A DNA stretch of 64,000 nucleotides from Anastatus disparis (Eukaryota > Arthropoda > Insecta > Hymenoptera > Eupelmidae): assembly GCA_017163975.1 (NCBI GenBank), contig JAFFSR010000237.1, forward strand, positions 7,440,001-7,504,000, written 5' to 3'. Of the stretch, positions 14,001 to 25,580 are shown piece after piece. Position numbers and translations under genes: made by a program. Position 1 is the first letter of the stretch, and each line of letters opens with the position of its first letter. A model generated the notes under the pieces. It saw only the letters and a list, made by a program, of their open reading frames with translations, made no database searches and was not told where the DNA came from.

Positions 14001-16470
14001 GCTTCTTTTTCTCGCTCACGCTATTTTTTTTTCTTCCTATTTGCTCTGATGCATATACGTGTAAACGAAAGTAACGGAAAAAAAAAGAGAAGAATTTTAT
14101 TTCGAAAGAGAAAGAAACGTATATGTATATAATGTAGACCCCACAGACAATGCTGTAACGAACGTGCTTTTAGGTTGCATTTCTGACAAGTTTGCGTGCT
14201 TTACAGGAGAACAGAGAAAGAGAATTTAAAAAAAGAGAGAAGAAGAAAATAATAATAATAATAAAAAAAGGACGAGTTTGCAATTTTGTCGTCCCGTCTT
14301 TTGAATTGCTTTCTTTGTTTCCTCATTCGTTTCTTTCTTTTTTATATTATGTGTACGGTCCGAAGCATTTGTGTTTTTTTTTCTCTCGCTCTTTTGTGTA
14401 GGTGTGTAACGTTTGCTAAAATTTGCCAAGTTAATCGAGTTTATGTGGTGAATGTGTTTTTCTAAAGAGGAGAATTCCTACGTTTTATACGTAATGCAAT
14501 GATTAATATTGGAAAATCAATTAATTACTGACCAATCGTAAGATTTCTGTGCGAGTTCCAGTCTTTGAAATAATTAAATGGAATTACTGAGTAACAAGTT
14601 CAAAATAAGATAACTTATAAATAAATGTTTTCTTTTATTAGTTAAATAGTAAATATTTATTTACTCATCATATATAAATAAATATCACTAATTTAAAAGC
14701 AAATATTTTCTTTAGAAAAATAAAAATTTTTAAAAACTAAATTTCATTAATAAAATAGCCATTCTAACATTATTCAATTTTATGTTTAATAAAATATGCA
14801 CGAGAAAAATTTATTCTTTTTGAAAATTATTCAATTTTGCGTTGCACGTAACAAAAAGTAAAAATTTATATGAAAAATAATGTAATAATATACATATTAA
14901 ATTTCTCTATAAATATACCATTTATTATTACAAGTAGTTGACGAATCATATTTAACATAAAATAAATTTTTCAAAAGTATTTCAATGCTTCAAAGAAAAA
15001 CGTTTTCATTGTTCTTTTTGACTTCAAAGTTACTCTTTCTCTATTGTTCTTTGAAGTTTGATGCTTTATCAAATCGTGATTTTGCATTGCATGAAACATT
15101 CAACAACTTCTTTTTCAACATTTTTTGTAAAATTACATCTTTGAAATTACAATTATATCATGAAGAATTGTGTTGGGTAATAAATAATAAATAAATGATA
15201 TTTTCACTTTTAAATATTTTATCACCAAAATATATGAACTAATCAATTATCAAACTTCCTATGTTTTTCCCCACACATAAATCGAAAGCTTATCGCCATA
15301 CAAGCTTATGCTCTCTAAACTATTAACTTTCCTTCAAAAAGGTGTCTCTCTATCGCTCTTGGAACGCTTAACATTTTGGCTTATAGGCTTGAATTTTTAC
15401 GTCATGAATTAATAAATGCCATCTGGCGCCGCTAATTAACGCCTCGTTTTCAAAACTTTCCAATCGAGCTGCCGCTGCCGGCACAGTGTTAGCTTCCAAG
15501 GCATATTATACCTACATGTATATGTATATATCTTTATACTCTTATACTAACCCAAAGCAGACCACGACAAGCACTTTGGGACCCATTTGCAATTCAGTAA
15601 AAAAAAAAAAGATAAAAAAAAAAGAAAAAATAAAAGGGAGAAAAAAAGACCTCTATAATCATGCATAATTAATCTGAAATGGGTTAGCGGCTTCTCTTTC
15701 TCGATTTTCAATGCATATGCTTCTCCCCCCCTGCTTCTTTTGGCACTTGTGCGCGTAATGTAGCTCCTTTTATATTCTTTTTTAGTTTTTTTTTTCTTTT
15801 TTGTTATATATATAAGCATACAAAAGCTTGGCTGCGGCCGTAACTATCTGTTATAGTGTTGCTACTTACTTACTTCCTTCCGTACTAATTTACATATTTT
15901 GCTTACAAATGTTAATTGTCTTTATTTATTGTTATATTATGGCTCTTGTTAAGTATGATAAATTTTTTTTTCTCTTATTTTTTTAAGTACAAAATAAAGA
16001 ATATTTGTTATATGCTTAAATTTACCTTTTTATAAGTGGATTTGCAAAATTTATTTGTTCATAAAGTTATTCGATTATTTCATAATTGATAATTAAAAAA
16101 TTTTTATGTATTCTTGAGAAATAATTAATGACCTTCGAAACGAAATTCCCAAGAAATTTAAATTAGATTATTATTATCAAAAAATTTATTTTTATCATAA
16201 GTTCTATGTAAGATAAAACGAATGAAAATATACGTCATGAATATTTCATACTTTTTAGCGCACATAAAAAGAAATCCTTGAATAAAAATTAGTTTTAAAT
16301 CCCTATTAAATTGACTATAAAATTTAGTTATATACTTGGAGAAAATATATTTATAGAAATCACTGTAAAGTACACCAATGACGATCAGTAATCTAGCGAT
16401 GAAATAAAAATCAGAGAATATTTAGCAGTTTAGTCAAAGTGTTTGAATAAAAATTACCAGTTAAAAAAAT
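11080..16470. other. Gene-free DNA with purine/pyrimidine tracts
   Basis: AT-rich throughout, with a CpG-bearing island at 13430-14420 that has long A/G-rich runs (13830-13900, 14215-14270) and another at 15290-15850. The patch GCCGCCCCGGGCGTG at 12561 is an isolated GC-rich word. Nothing here is supported as a gene. Confidence 0.5.
15416..15484. promoter_or_regulatory. CpG-rich patch with a CTCF-like word
   Basis: TGCCATCTGGCGCCGCTA resembles the CTCF core GCCMYCTRSTGG at 10 of 12 positions. It is followed by AATTAACGCC and GAGCTGCCGCTGCCGGCACA. A related GCCATCTG word occurs near 54193. Single-site motif matches are weak evidence. Confidence 0.2.
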
Positions 16471-16689
16471 TTGTTAAGGCGACTTCGGATTTTAGGTTAG
16501 GTTTTATTTTTGAGTTTACAAATTACTCTTTCAATATGTAAAATTTTTCAGATTTTTTAATTTTCCACCATTCTACGGATCATAATAAATGGTGGAAAAT
16601 TAAAAAATCCAAAATATTTTAGAAACTGAAAGAATAATTTGTAAACTACAAAATGAAATTTAACCAAACTTCCGTAGTCGCCTTAACAA
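16471..16689. mobile_element. 219-bp foldback element with 13-bp perfect ends
   Basis: Ends TTGTTAAGGCGAC (16471) and GTCGCCTTAACAA (ending 16689) are perfect inverted repeats. The arms pair through GAGTTTACAAATTA/TAATTTGTAAACT and TTAATTTTCCACCA/TGGTGGAAAATTAA, leaving a loop of about 19 bp near 16580. It has no coding potential. TTAA lies inside each end next to GGCGAC/GTCGCC, so a TTAA target site (piggyBac-like) is possible, but the pairing extends past it. Confidence 0.65.
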
Positions 16690-17133
16690 TAATTTAAAAG
16701 ATTTGATTGTTTTAAAAATTTGTCTTATGATTAATTTAAAAATTTGTCTGCAAAGTATTCTCGAAAGTCATTTTGTTCTAAGATTACACTGATTACAGAA
16801 ATATTTTCTCGGTGTAAAAATTTTGTTTAAGCTGAATGTTTTTTTTTACTCTAGGATATGAGATTATGTACAATAAATTAGTATAATAGTTGAAAAAAAT
16901 TCAAATTTATCAGAGACAGAATTTCATTTTTTTCTTTTTTTAATATTTTATTAGCTCGCGTCTGGCTCGTTATACAAGTTTTAACAATGACTGACAGTGA
17001 ATAATTGCAAGATTTAATTTTCGATATTTTTTAAATTAAATTCGTTGATTTTATTTTATAAAAAAGAAAGAAATTTTTAGTGATTATGAAAAAAGTGAAA
17101 TAAGACTAAATAAATTAATAAATTTTTTTTTAA

Positions 17134-17349
17134 TTTTATTTAACGTCACTGTATTTTTGCTATCATTGCGAAGCTAATTAATTAGCTTTGCAAGTCGCTA
17201 ATTAGCGACGGAGATTGTCAGTGTGTTTGTGAACAAAGCACATGTAACGTACATTGGTGCTTGTATAAATTGACCGAAAGCGGGATTCGAACTCGGATTC
17301 TCGAGATTATGAATCCATCACTCTACCGAGTGAGCCACTGACGACCTCG
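17134..17349 (-). mobile_element. tRNA-derived SINE, copy B, with a short internal expansion
   Basis: Same family as the copies near 11.0, 52.4 and 55.0 kb, in minus orientation with the head at 17349. It has the A box (TGGCTCACTCGG), the ATTCATAAT loop, the intact B box (GAGTTCGAATCC), the shared body and the ACGTTAAATAAAATT tail. It differs by about 30 extra bases near 17168-17200, a small palindromic stretch around AAGCTAATTAATTAGCTT. The copy is diverged from the others, so it is probably not recent. Confidence 0.75.
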
Positions 17350-19799
17350 AATAAACGAAAATTATTTTCAATATTATGAATAAGAAATGAAATATTTAAG
17401 TGTAAGAATAATACTATTGAATTCAAATATTAATAGCGCATAAGGTACCTGTTTTCTTTAATTTATTTTCATAATTATTGATTAACAATTAAATAGATAA
17501 TTTTCCAGTATTAAATTAAAACTTTTTATTATTTTACGAATTTAATAAAATGAAAATCGTGTAAAGTGCTTTGACACCAATTAGGCGCATAGGTAATTTT
17601 TATAATTTACACGAGTTGAACTCAAAATATTTTTGAAACGTTCAAAACTTACCACTTTAAATTTTTATTGATTCAATGATCATTAAAAAATAATTAAAAA
17701 ATCAGGTTAATTGAATTAAAGAAACAAAAAAAAATTATTTGATTCGAAATTAACAATAACCTTTTAATGAAAAAGTTAGAATAGTATTTCAAATCTCTTA
17801 GTATCGAGGTCACGTTTATTATTACTAATGCTTCATACATTTTCGAATTACTGTAGTATGAAACAGACGCACGCATACATTTAAAGCTAATTTCTTTAAA
17901 TAAATATACCAATCAACGTACATAAAATTAAATTTGGCATATTACAAAGGAAATTAAATTTCCGTAGCGTAATCGTAGCGAATGAAAAAAAATGTCTTTT
18001 TTTCTGTTTTCCAAAAAAAAAAAAAAAATAAAACATTGAACACAACATTTGAATAATATATATTCGGAAAAGGCAATTCAATCTTTACCATAACACTTGG
18101 GAAATAAAAGTTAAAACGCGTTTTCACATAAAGTGTAATCGATGCTCACACGTGTACAATTCATCCACGAGCAAAAAAAAAAAATATATAAAATTCAACG
18201 CATAACTTTTCAGAATATGGGCGAACTATAAACGATGAAATCCGAGATCTTTATATGTATGTGTATATATATATATATACAACGGAAACGCATGCCGTTT
18301 TCAACAATTTAATCGTTACCAACCCCCTTTTTCCAACACAGTGAAATTTTAGCATGCGTAAGGTAAAAACTCTCTTGCCAGAGACTTGCGCTAGCTTTAG
18401 CCCGACCTCGTTTTCCACTAGATCCAAAAGTAAATAATGTTTCAAATCTCTGATGAACGCTTATATTAGTTCAAAAACTATATTTTCCTCTTTTTTCTTT
18501 CTTTCCCATTTTCAATGAACCACTCAAACCTTTATATTTTTTTCTTTAATAACGTTAATATTTGCGCGCATCGTGCAAACGATTAATAAATAAAGTATTT
18601 TCGTTCCTCGCGTAAAAAAAAGTGAATAATTTCACGTGTATGACAAAAAGGAGCGCGAGGTACGTACGTAATTGTAGGTGACCAAATAACCGGGTGGTAC
18701 TTTCCACGTGTTATTTAAATGGGGACTGCGGTTTTAATGGCTACGACTATACGCTTTTGATTAATTTTACTACAAAGATTAAATTCCTTAATGGCTAGTA
18801 ATAAGGGAGAAGCCTTTTTGGTGTTATATTAAATATATTGTACTTTGTGAGAAATGGAATCGATGTTGATGTTATAATTAATTGGTTATTATGATGAATT
18901 CAGAAAAATAATTAGCACGATGACGTTATAATAAATGTTATAACAAATTAAAACGTTTAGGGTTTTCTATTAACTAAAAAAAAACAAATTTTCTTTGTAT
19001 TAGATTTTTAAATTTAAAAAGTAATTTCAGTATCAATATTGATTAGTATGTTTGTTATAAGTGTATATTATTTAAAATATTCAAAGTATAAATAGATCAT
19101 AATTTGGTTAAATAAACCATTCATATCGTAATATTCGATAGGTTTATACGTGATATTTGTTAGAAAAAAATTTTCGTTCATTGATCAAGTTGCCAATATT
19201 GTAATTATAAAATGATAAATCAACAGGCGTACCTCGAAGGCATGTATGAGTCTCACGAACATATAAGCCTAAAAGGTCGCGACTCGCGCTTTATTATTTA
19301 AATGTTAAAATTTCTATCGATTTTTATTATTAGAATGTCATCACATATCGATATGTATATAGCTGCGGAAAATGTGGGCTATTCCCTGACTATTTTTGCA
19401 TTCTATTTTTTTTTTTTTCCAATGGCTATGATAAACTTAAAAATACGTATTGTGGCTACTAAATAACTTATTTATTTTAAGATTTTAAAATTTATGTAAA
19501 AGGACACTTTTTTATGAATAAAAAAAAAGAAAAAGCACTTATTTTAATATAATAAGAAATATGAAAAAAATTTGTTCATCCAAAGGGTACATACTCGAAA
19601 AGAAAAATAAAAATTATCAAAAGGAAAAATTCATAATGAGAATTTTATATTTCGTAAATTTATTTTAAATAATTCGTAGCAAAAAATAATTAGGATTGGT
19701 TGAAAAAAAAAAAATTTTTTTAGGCAAAAATTAGTTGATGTTTCACTATGCGAAGTGAGTAAAACTCTATTTTAATTATTCAAAAGAAATAAAAAATCT
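17350..19799. other. Gene-free DNA downstream of the MATH/BTB gene
   Basis: AT-rich, with a TATATATATATATAC tract near 18266-18281 and a CpG-bearing patch at 18640-18760 containing GTACGTACGTAA and CCACGTG. No coding exon is recognisable. Confidence 0.5.
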
Positions 19800-19824
19800 T
19801 TTATTTATATGATTTTATTTTATT
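19800..19824 (-). terminator. Poly(A) signal cluster of the MATH/BTB gene
   Basis: On the minus strand three AATAAA hexamers lie 38-62 bp beyond the TAA stop (plus-strand TTTATT at 19819-19824, 19814-19819 and 19800-19805). Position and orientation suit 3' end formation of the MATH/BTB transcript. In such AT-rich DNA the hexamer also arises by chance, so the support comes mainly from the position. Confidence 0.45.
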
Positions 19825-19861
19825 TAACTTGTTAACATCAATAAATTGTGAAAATCATACA

Positions 19862-21058
19862 TTAGTATTGATCCTTGGTATACCATGTTTCTCCTTCATT
19901 AGTAACCATAATTTGTAAGATATCTCTTGCCAACCTTGGATATAAAATTTTTAAATTTTTAAATTTAATGGTGTCCTTGAAATTAAAAATTTGATTAGCT
20001 ATAAATTTCTTGATTTTGAAAACTACGTTATTAGCTTTCAATTCATTCATGTATATAAGAATATCAATAGCAGTATGAAGATTAAGGTTATCAAAAATAT
20101 ACTTTTCAATAAAAGTGTTGAGTCTTGTAATTTTATATTTAAGTCCAACTTTGTATAGGTCTTTAGACCATTCGATAAAACAGGAGGTACAATTCTTCAG
20201 AATTTGTTCATCCAAAATTTGTATTTTTTCCGAATTTGTGTACATATATGTTATAACTTCTTTCATCACGTCGAATTTGACATCTTCTATATGCAGTTTC
20301 CGATATCTAGTCCAGTCGGATGGGTTTTGGTCTACCTGTTGAACAACTTTTGATAAAACTGTACTATGAGCAGCTAATAACAAACGATGTACTGGAAGCA
20401 TATCAGTCTTATTTATAACTAATAAGAGATCACTGAATTTGAAATTATCTATAAATGGTTGAAAATATTTTGTTGGAGGATTATTTGTGAAATTATAATT
20501 TCCAATATGAACATTTTTAACACTATCAACGCCTTTTCGAAATAGACTTATTTTAACTCCCATTATTAATGTATCATTAAGCAAAATATTACTTTCTGGA
20601 TCATAAACAACACTTTTCCTCATGAAATGACTATTACCATAACCGGCATTAGGATTGAACTCTCGTTCCTTCGATAGTGTATAATCATGAAGTATATCAT
20701 AAAATTTATTCATTAATATAATTGAATATTTTATATACATTGGAAAGTCCTCAAGATTCCAATACATAAGAAACACACCCATGACGTCTTCATATGGAGT
20801 AGGATAATTTGGTTTTATTAATAAAGTAAACTCAATGGAATCAGACCCTTTTATTAGGATTAATGGTGATTCTAATGGTTCATGTTCTTGCATTTTTTTT
20901 AGCATAGAAGCATTTTTAATTGTCCATATAAAATTAATATCTTCTATCTTACTTCTTGAAGTGCTAGAATAATCCACTACAGGAAAATTAATTCTTTTAG
21001 CCATATTTATATCACATATTAATATTACAAAAATAATTGAAACTATTTTAATAAACAT
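19862..21058 (-). CDS. MATH and BTB/POZ domain protein (speckle-type POZ-like), with a signal-peptide-like N-terminus
   Basis: This is the only convincing gene in the window. From the ATG at 21058 it encodes 398 residues. Residues 1-20 begin with Met-Phe-Ile-Lys, then a hydrophobic run (IVSIIFVILIC) and INMA, like a signal peptide. Residues about 41-172 resemble a MATH domain, opening with FIWTIKN. Residues about 199-319 are a BTB/POZ domain with the conserved Asp of FSDLLL and His-Arg of PVHRLLLAAHS. The rest is a helical BACK-like tail. MATH/BTB proteins of the SPOP type are known as cytosolic or nuclear substrate adaptors of Cullin-3 ubiquitin ligases: MATH binds substrate and BTB binds Cul3. 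The frame is open upstream to a stop at 21224-21226 without another ATG. A second ATG at 21004 (strong context, A at -3 and G at +4) would omit the hydrophobic stretch and give an ordinary 380-residue protein. An acceptor-like TTTTCAATTATAG ends at 21204, so an upstream exon is possible. AATAAA signals follow the stop. No frame damage is seen. Domain assignment is firm; start and localisation are not. Confidence 0.85.
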   Translation of the reverse strand: MFIKIVSIIFVILICDINMAKRINFPVVDYSSTSRSKIEDINFIWTIKNASMLKKMQEHEPLESPLILIKGSDSIEFTLLIKPNYPTPYEDVMGVFLMYWNLEDFPMYIKYSIILMNKFYDILHDYTLSKEREFNPNAGYGNSHFMRKSVVYDPESNILLNDTLIMGVKISLFRKGVDSVKNVHIGNYNFTNNPPTKYFQPFIDNFKFSDLLLVINKTDMLPVHRLLLAAHSTVLSKVVQQVDQNPSDWTRYRKLHIEDVKFDVMKEVITYMYTNSEKIQILDEQILKNCTSCFIEWSKDLYKVGLKYKITRLNTFIEKYIFDNLNLHTAIDILIYMNELKANNVVFKIKKFIANQIFNFKDTIKFKNLKILYPRLARDILQIMVTNEGETWYTKDQY

Positions 21059-21203
21059 TATATGCTTATTATTACGTTTTTTATTTATGACGTTTATGCA
21101 AATAATCACGATTGCAACCCCAGTGAAATAACTAGTCACTATTTGACTACTCGCTTCATAGCTATCTAAGATACTAACAATAAATTTTCCTATCACTCCT
21201 ACT

Positions 21204-21220
21204 CTATAATTGAAAAATGT
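21204..21220 (-). promoter_or_regulatory. Possible 3' splice site upstream of the MATH/BTB reading frame
   Basis: Reading on the minus strand, a T-rich stretch with TTTTCAATTATAG ends in AG at 21204, just upstream of the open frame. If used, the coding exon would begin at 21203 and the protein could start in an upstream exon, placing the hydrophobic segments inside the chain. If unused, translation starts at 21058 or 21004. The sequence alone does not decide. Confidence 0.25.
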
Positions 21221-21226
21221 GAGTTA

Positions 21227-22122
21227 TTACTTTTATTTCTTTTATCTTACCACTTTATTAGCAATTCTGCTCTTTTATTACAGTTTTCTTAGCAAACATA
21301 TAAAATTAATTGTTAATAAAAAATTTTAATAAACGGATAAGCATTTCGGAAAAAATTAATTGAATTAGTGTATGCAAGGACGCCTCTGATGGAGAAGTTT
21401 TTAATCTCACTCTGAAGGCTAATGACTTTTGTTCAAATCAGCGTGTATTTTGACTGATTTCGAAAAGTAATTATAACTCGGAAAATAAATTTAAAAATTC
21501 TATAACATTTATTCCATAACTAGATATATCAGTTAGTTATCGTAGATTCAATTATTTAACTAACAATTTTTTATGAGAAATAATACGCGCGAGATGGGTT
21601 TTGATGCTGAGTTTTAAGCAAATTATTTTTATTGAACAATAATATCCTATCTATTTTAAAGTATTTCATTACTATATCAAGTTTCGAATATTACATGAAT
21701 CATACGTCCTGATTGTATAATTTGAATCGTAATATTTTTCCTGTTTCTTACAATTATATATCTCGTGTTTCCAAGGAAGAATATTAAAATTATAGTATGG
21801 ACTTTAAGAAATTGTAATAAATACTTTGGAAGATGTCGTTAAGTATAGAAAGTATTAATGATAGATCTTAGTTTTTATCGTTCAAGCGTATCTTTTATGC
21901 TTTTCTTTTGATAGATTGGAGAAAATAATAATTAAATTTGCGACACATTATTAACTATTTTATTATATATTAAAACTGAAAATTTTTCATATAGAAAAAA
22001 ATTTACTATTAATCAGAATTAAGTTTATAAAATAATAATTTTTGTAAAACTTGATGCGGCGAGCGATTATTATTCATGAAATATGGAAAAATCGAAAACA
22101 CTTTCTAGTTATTTTTACTTAC
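21227..22122. other. Upstream flank of the MATH/BTB gene
   Basis: AT-rich, with no clear TATA box at a fixed distance from the start. It contains the possible promoter or first intron of the minus-strand gene, which cannot be delimited from sequence alone. Confidence 0.4.
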
Positions 22123-22784
22123 TAGGAGAGTGTCACATCTCCGGATCACGGATTTTGCTCAAACTTAGAGATAAGTTTTCAGATGACTAAATATGGAAAA
22201 AGCTCAAGTTTCAGTTACAAATGCTCAATATTTCCCTAGATACAGGCAATTGAAAAAAATCACTAAAAAAGTTACTAGATTTTCAAACATTTATAGTTCT
22301 TAAGCACAGATAGCTAGAAGTTTAAAACTCTTTTTAAATTAAAGATGTGTTCAAATCCTTTCGAAAAAGTAGTTATAGCATACCAAAATATTATTTTTTC
22401 TCAGAGTTATAGCGTAATAAAGATTGCACTTAATTTCAGCTTTTATTATTAATTAATGTTTTAAAAAGAAAATTCAGGCACAATCTTTATTACGCTATAA
22501 CTTTAGGAAAAAATAATATTTCGATATGCTATAACTACTTTTTTGAAAGGATTTGATCTCAGCTTTAATTTAAAAAGAGGTTCAAGCTTCTAGCTATCGA
22601 TGTTTAAGAGCTATAAGTGTTTGAAAATCTAATAACTTTTTTAGTGATTTTCTTTAATTGCCTGTATCTAGGGAAAAATTGAGCGTTTGTGACTATGAAT
22701 TGAGCTTTTTCTATATTTTGTCATCTGAAAACTTATCTCCAAGTTTGAGCAAAATCTGTAATCCGGAGATGTGACACTCTCCTA
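22123..22784. mobile_element. 662-bp foldback (MITE-like) element
   Basis: The two halves are reverse complements with small mismatches. The left end TAGGAGAGTGTCACATCTCC (22123) pairs with the right end (GGAGATGTGACACTCTCCTA, ending 22784). Matching continues inward to about 22429 and 22479, leaving a spacer of about 50 bp that contains TTATTATTAATTAATG. There is no coding capacity, so this would be a non-autonomous DNA transposon or foldback element. The flanks ACTTAC and AGTTAG do not give a clean target-site duplication. Confidence 0.75.
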
Positions 22785-25320
22785 AGTTAGTAGATTTTTT
22801 GATTACGTCAAAGTTAATAGTTTCCAAAAATAATAAACAAAAAAGTTATATTGTTTGAGTAAACAATAAGTATAATTGATATCTAAAACCAATAAAGGTA
22901 ATTACTAAATTTAATTTTTGTCAATGAAAGAATTCCATTATGGAAAACTAGAACTTAGAAACAATAACCATAGGATTGTAACCTTCAAAAACAGGAAATA
23001 CAACACAAAGGATACTGTACTAGTACTAAAATAAAACTTGAAACATTTAGAATTTTGTTATAAAGTAACAATGTCTTACAAAACTTTAATCGAATTCATA
23101 CAAAATTTAAATTTAATCTATTTATCAAATTTACCGATTTTATTGTTTATTTTAAATATTAAAGCTGCGTGGATTTATTTGGAAATAAATGAAATTAGAC
23201 ATTTTTAATTGTCTATGAAATTGAGAAATTATAGTATAAACAAAAACAGAAAAAAATAATTTGACAATTCAGGAAAATTCTTAAAATTTTTTTTGCTTTT
23301 TGTGAAAAAAAACTTTAATTCATAAGTTGAGAACTTTGCAATAAAATTTATTTTTTGCTATTTACTTGACAACATTATTTGTTCTAATTAAAATGACGTC
23401 ATCATAATAATTTTGCAAACTGAAAAAATAATGTGTTTGGATAAGCCAATATTGATTCTGATTAAACAGCTTATTTAAATATAGTAACATGCTGGTATTA
23501 ATTTGACTAGAATGCATATTATGTTGATTTAAATAAATCAAATTTAAATAAATTAACAATCTATTAAAAACTATAAAAGTAGCAATTTATTTAAAATAAA
23601 TCCTATCAGCTTATTTCAATATTCATTTTTCTAATATTATTAAAAATTAATAGATGAAAAATGTTAATATTTTATTTATATTATTTATCTATAAATGAAA
23701 GTTACAAATTTAAAATCTTTTAAATAAAATATTTGAATTTATAAATATTATTTCCATTTAGCTAATTTTTTATTATAAATTTTTTATACTCTTTATATAT
23801 CTTACAAAGATTTATTTCGTATTTAAAAAACTTTTCAATAAATCTTCTTTATAAAATGACTACAGCAACTTTTTTTTTTCTCTTTCTTGAGCTGGATTAA
23901 CTTCTTATTAAAAAGATTTGTCGGCTTATCTTTCCCATGTGAAAACTTCTTGCAACGATGGGACTTCGCTTCTTGTTAGAAAAAGTTTTCATAGATTTAT
24001 TTTACTTCAACACACAAGTCGAGCCAAAAAAAAAAAAAAATTTTTTTTCGAAAAAATATTTTACAGTTTTTCAGTAATAATACTTACATACTTGTATAAG
24101 CAGAAAATTTTTTATAATTCTTATGTTAAATTCATATGAAAAATGATAATTTATAAAATTTCAAATAATCATAAAAATTTTTTCAATTTTAGAATTTTAT
24201 ACTATAAACTCCGTATATACTTAACAACGTTTACGTACTATTAAATAGTATACGTAAAAATATAATTAAATCAATACTTAACGTTTAACATTAACGGCAA
24301 AATAAATACATAATGTTTTACTTTGTTTCTAATACAAAAAAGCAACAAAGTAAAATTTATAATTACTTTCAACTTTTTTTAACTGACAACATAAATTGAC
24401 AATATCCGCATTCACCGTTAAAATAATAACGTTTGTTTTTTTTAAAGATTAAATCAACTTAGCTTTTGGTTAAGTACAGCTAATTACACACATGCGAACT
24501 ATGTTTCCGTGCAATATGAGCTTTTTTTCAAAAAAAAGATAGGAAAAAACTAATGAAAGGAAAGTAGGGGGACAGATCGCGTAACTGCTTATTTAGATTT
24601 TAAAAAATCTGAAAAAGGATAAGAATTTCCAAACCCAAAAGGCGGGTGAATTTTTCTCAATAACACTAAATTGTATCGTTTATGGTTATCTAATGACTAT
24701 CGCGAATTCGATATTTCAGTTAAAATGAAAGAAAATAAAAACGTTCAAAAAAATAAAGGAAAGAAATGAAAAGACAAAAAAGCTATATAGGAATAATGGA
24801 AAAAAAAAATACAAAAAAATAAAAGAACCCGGCAATTCTAGCGACGATTATTCAAAGTTTCCCCCGTACCCCTCAACTTTCTCCGTCACCTATTTTTTTT
24901 CTTTTATTTTTTTTTTTAATTCGTACGGACAAAGGAGGAAAAGAGAAATCACCCCTGGAGAAGTAAAATTGCAACGAGCCTAGAATTTTCGTTTTTTCTC
25001 TCTTTCTCTCCTCGTATCTCGAGCACGAAGCTTCCACTCTTTAATTCTCTTTGAGATACTCTCTACCTTTGCCAACCTTGTCTCTCGCTCTCTATTTATT
25101 TCTGTATCTCTCATTTTCTCTTGGTTTATACTACTCTCTTTTTTTTATCTCTGCATTTCGGTCTCTCTTTCTCTCCGGGCTGTCTCCTGCCGCTTCCTTT
25201 TTTTTTATATTGAAAAATTCGTATCGCTTAAGCGACTACGATTTATGCGAAGCACAAAGGCTCACTGAGATTTTAGTTAATTTAAATAAAAAAAAGGAAA
25301 AAAAAAAGAGAAGTAAGAAA
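22785..25320. other. Gene-free AT-rich DNA, then a T/C-rich stretch
   Basis: 22800-24480 is AT-rich. 24840-25330 is rich in CTCTCT and TTTTCT with a poly-A/G end (25286-25320). The Leu/Ser/Phe-rich plus-strand frame at 25051-25323 reflects this bias. Confidence 0.5.
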
Positions 25321-25450
25321 TAGTACATTGTGCAACAAGGGAGCAAAATAGGTGTTTGCCGACGAGTGCGTGTTTGTCGCTCGAGCGTAGCGAGAGCGAC
25401 AAATCGCACGAGTCGACAAACACCTATATGCTCCCGCGTTGCGCATACTA
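25321..25450. repeat. 130-bp CpG-rich imperfect hairpin
   Basis: GGTGTTTGCCGACGAGTGCG (25351) and TTTGTCGCTCGAGCG pair with CGAGAGCGACAAATCGCACG and AGTCGACAAACACC (to 25424). Weaker pairing extends outward through GCAACAAGGGAGC and GCTCCCGCGTTGC to TAGTA (25321) and TACTA (ending 25450). The many CpGs contrast sharply with the AT-rich flanks. AGGGAGCAAAATA on its left arm recurs inverted near 26550. Confidence 0.65.
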
Positions 25451-25580
25451 TTTTCTCACGCGAAGAGCATCAAAAATATTATTTTTCTAACAAGCGCGCA
25501 AAATTCTAAGAATGACAAACTTGCATCTGTGATAGCATGTACAATCTTGTTCGAAGGCTATCAAGATCATAAGAGGTAGT

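Noticed and set aside
20115..20342. Plus-strand frame of 75 codons
   Set aside because: It is antisense to the BTB part of the MATH/BTB gene, which explains its openness.
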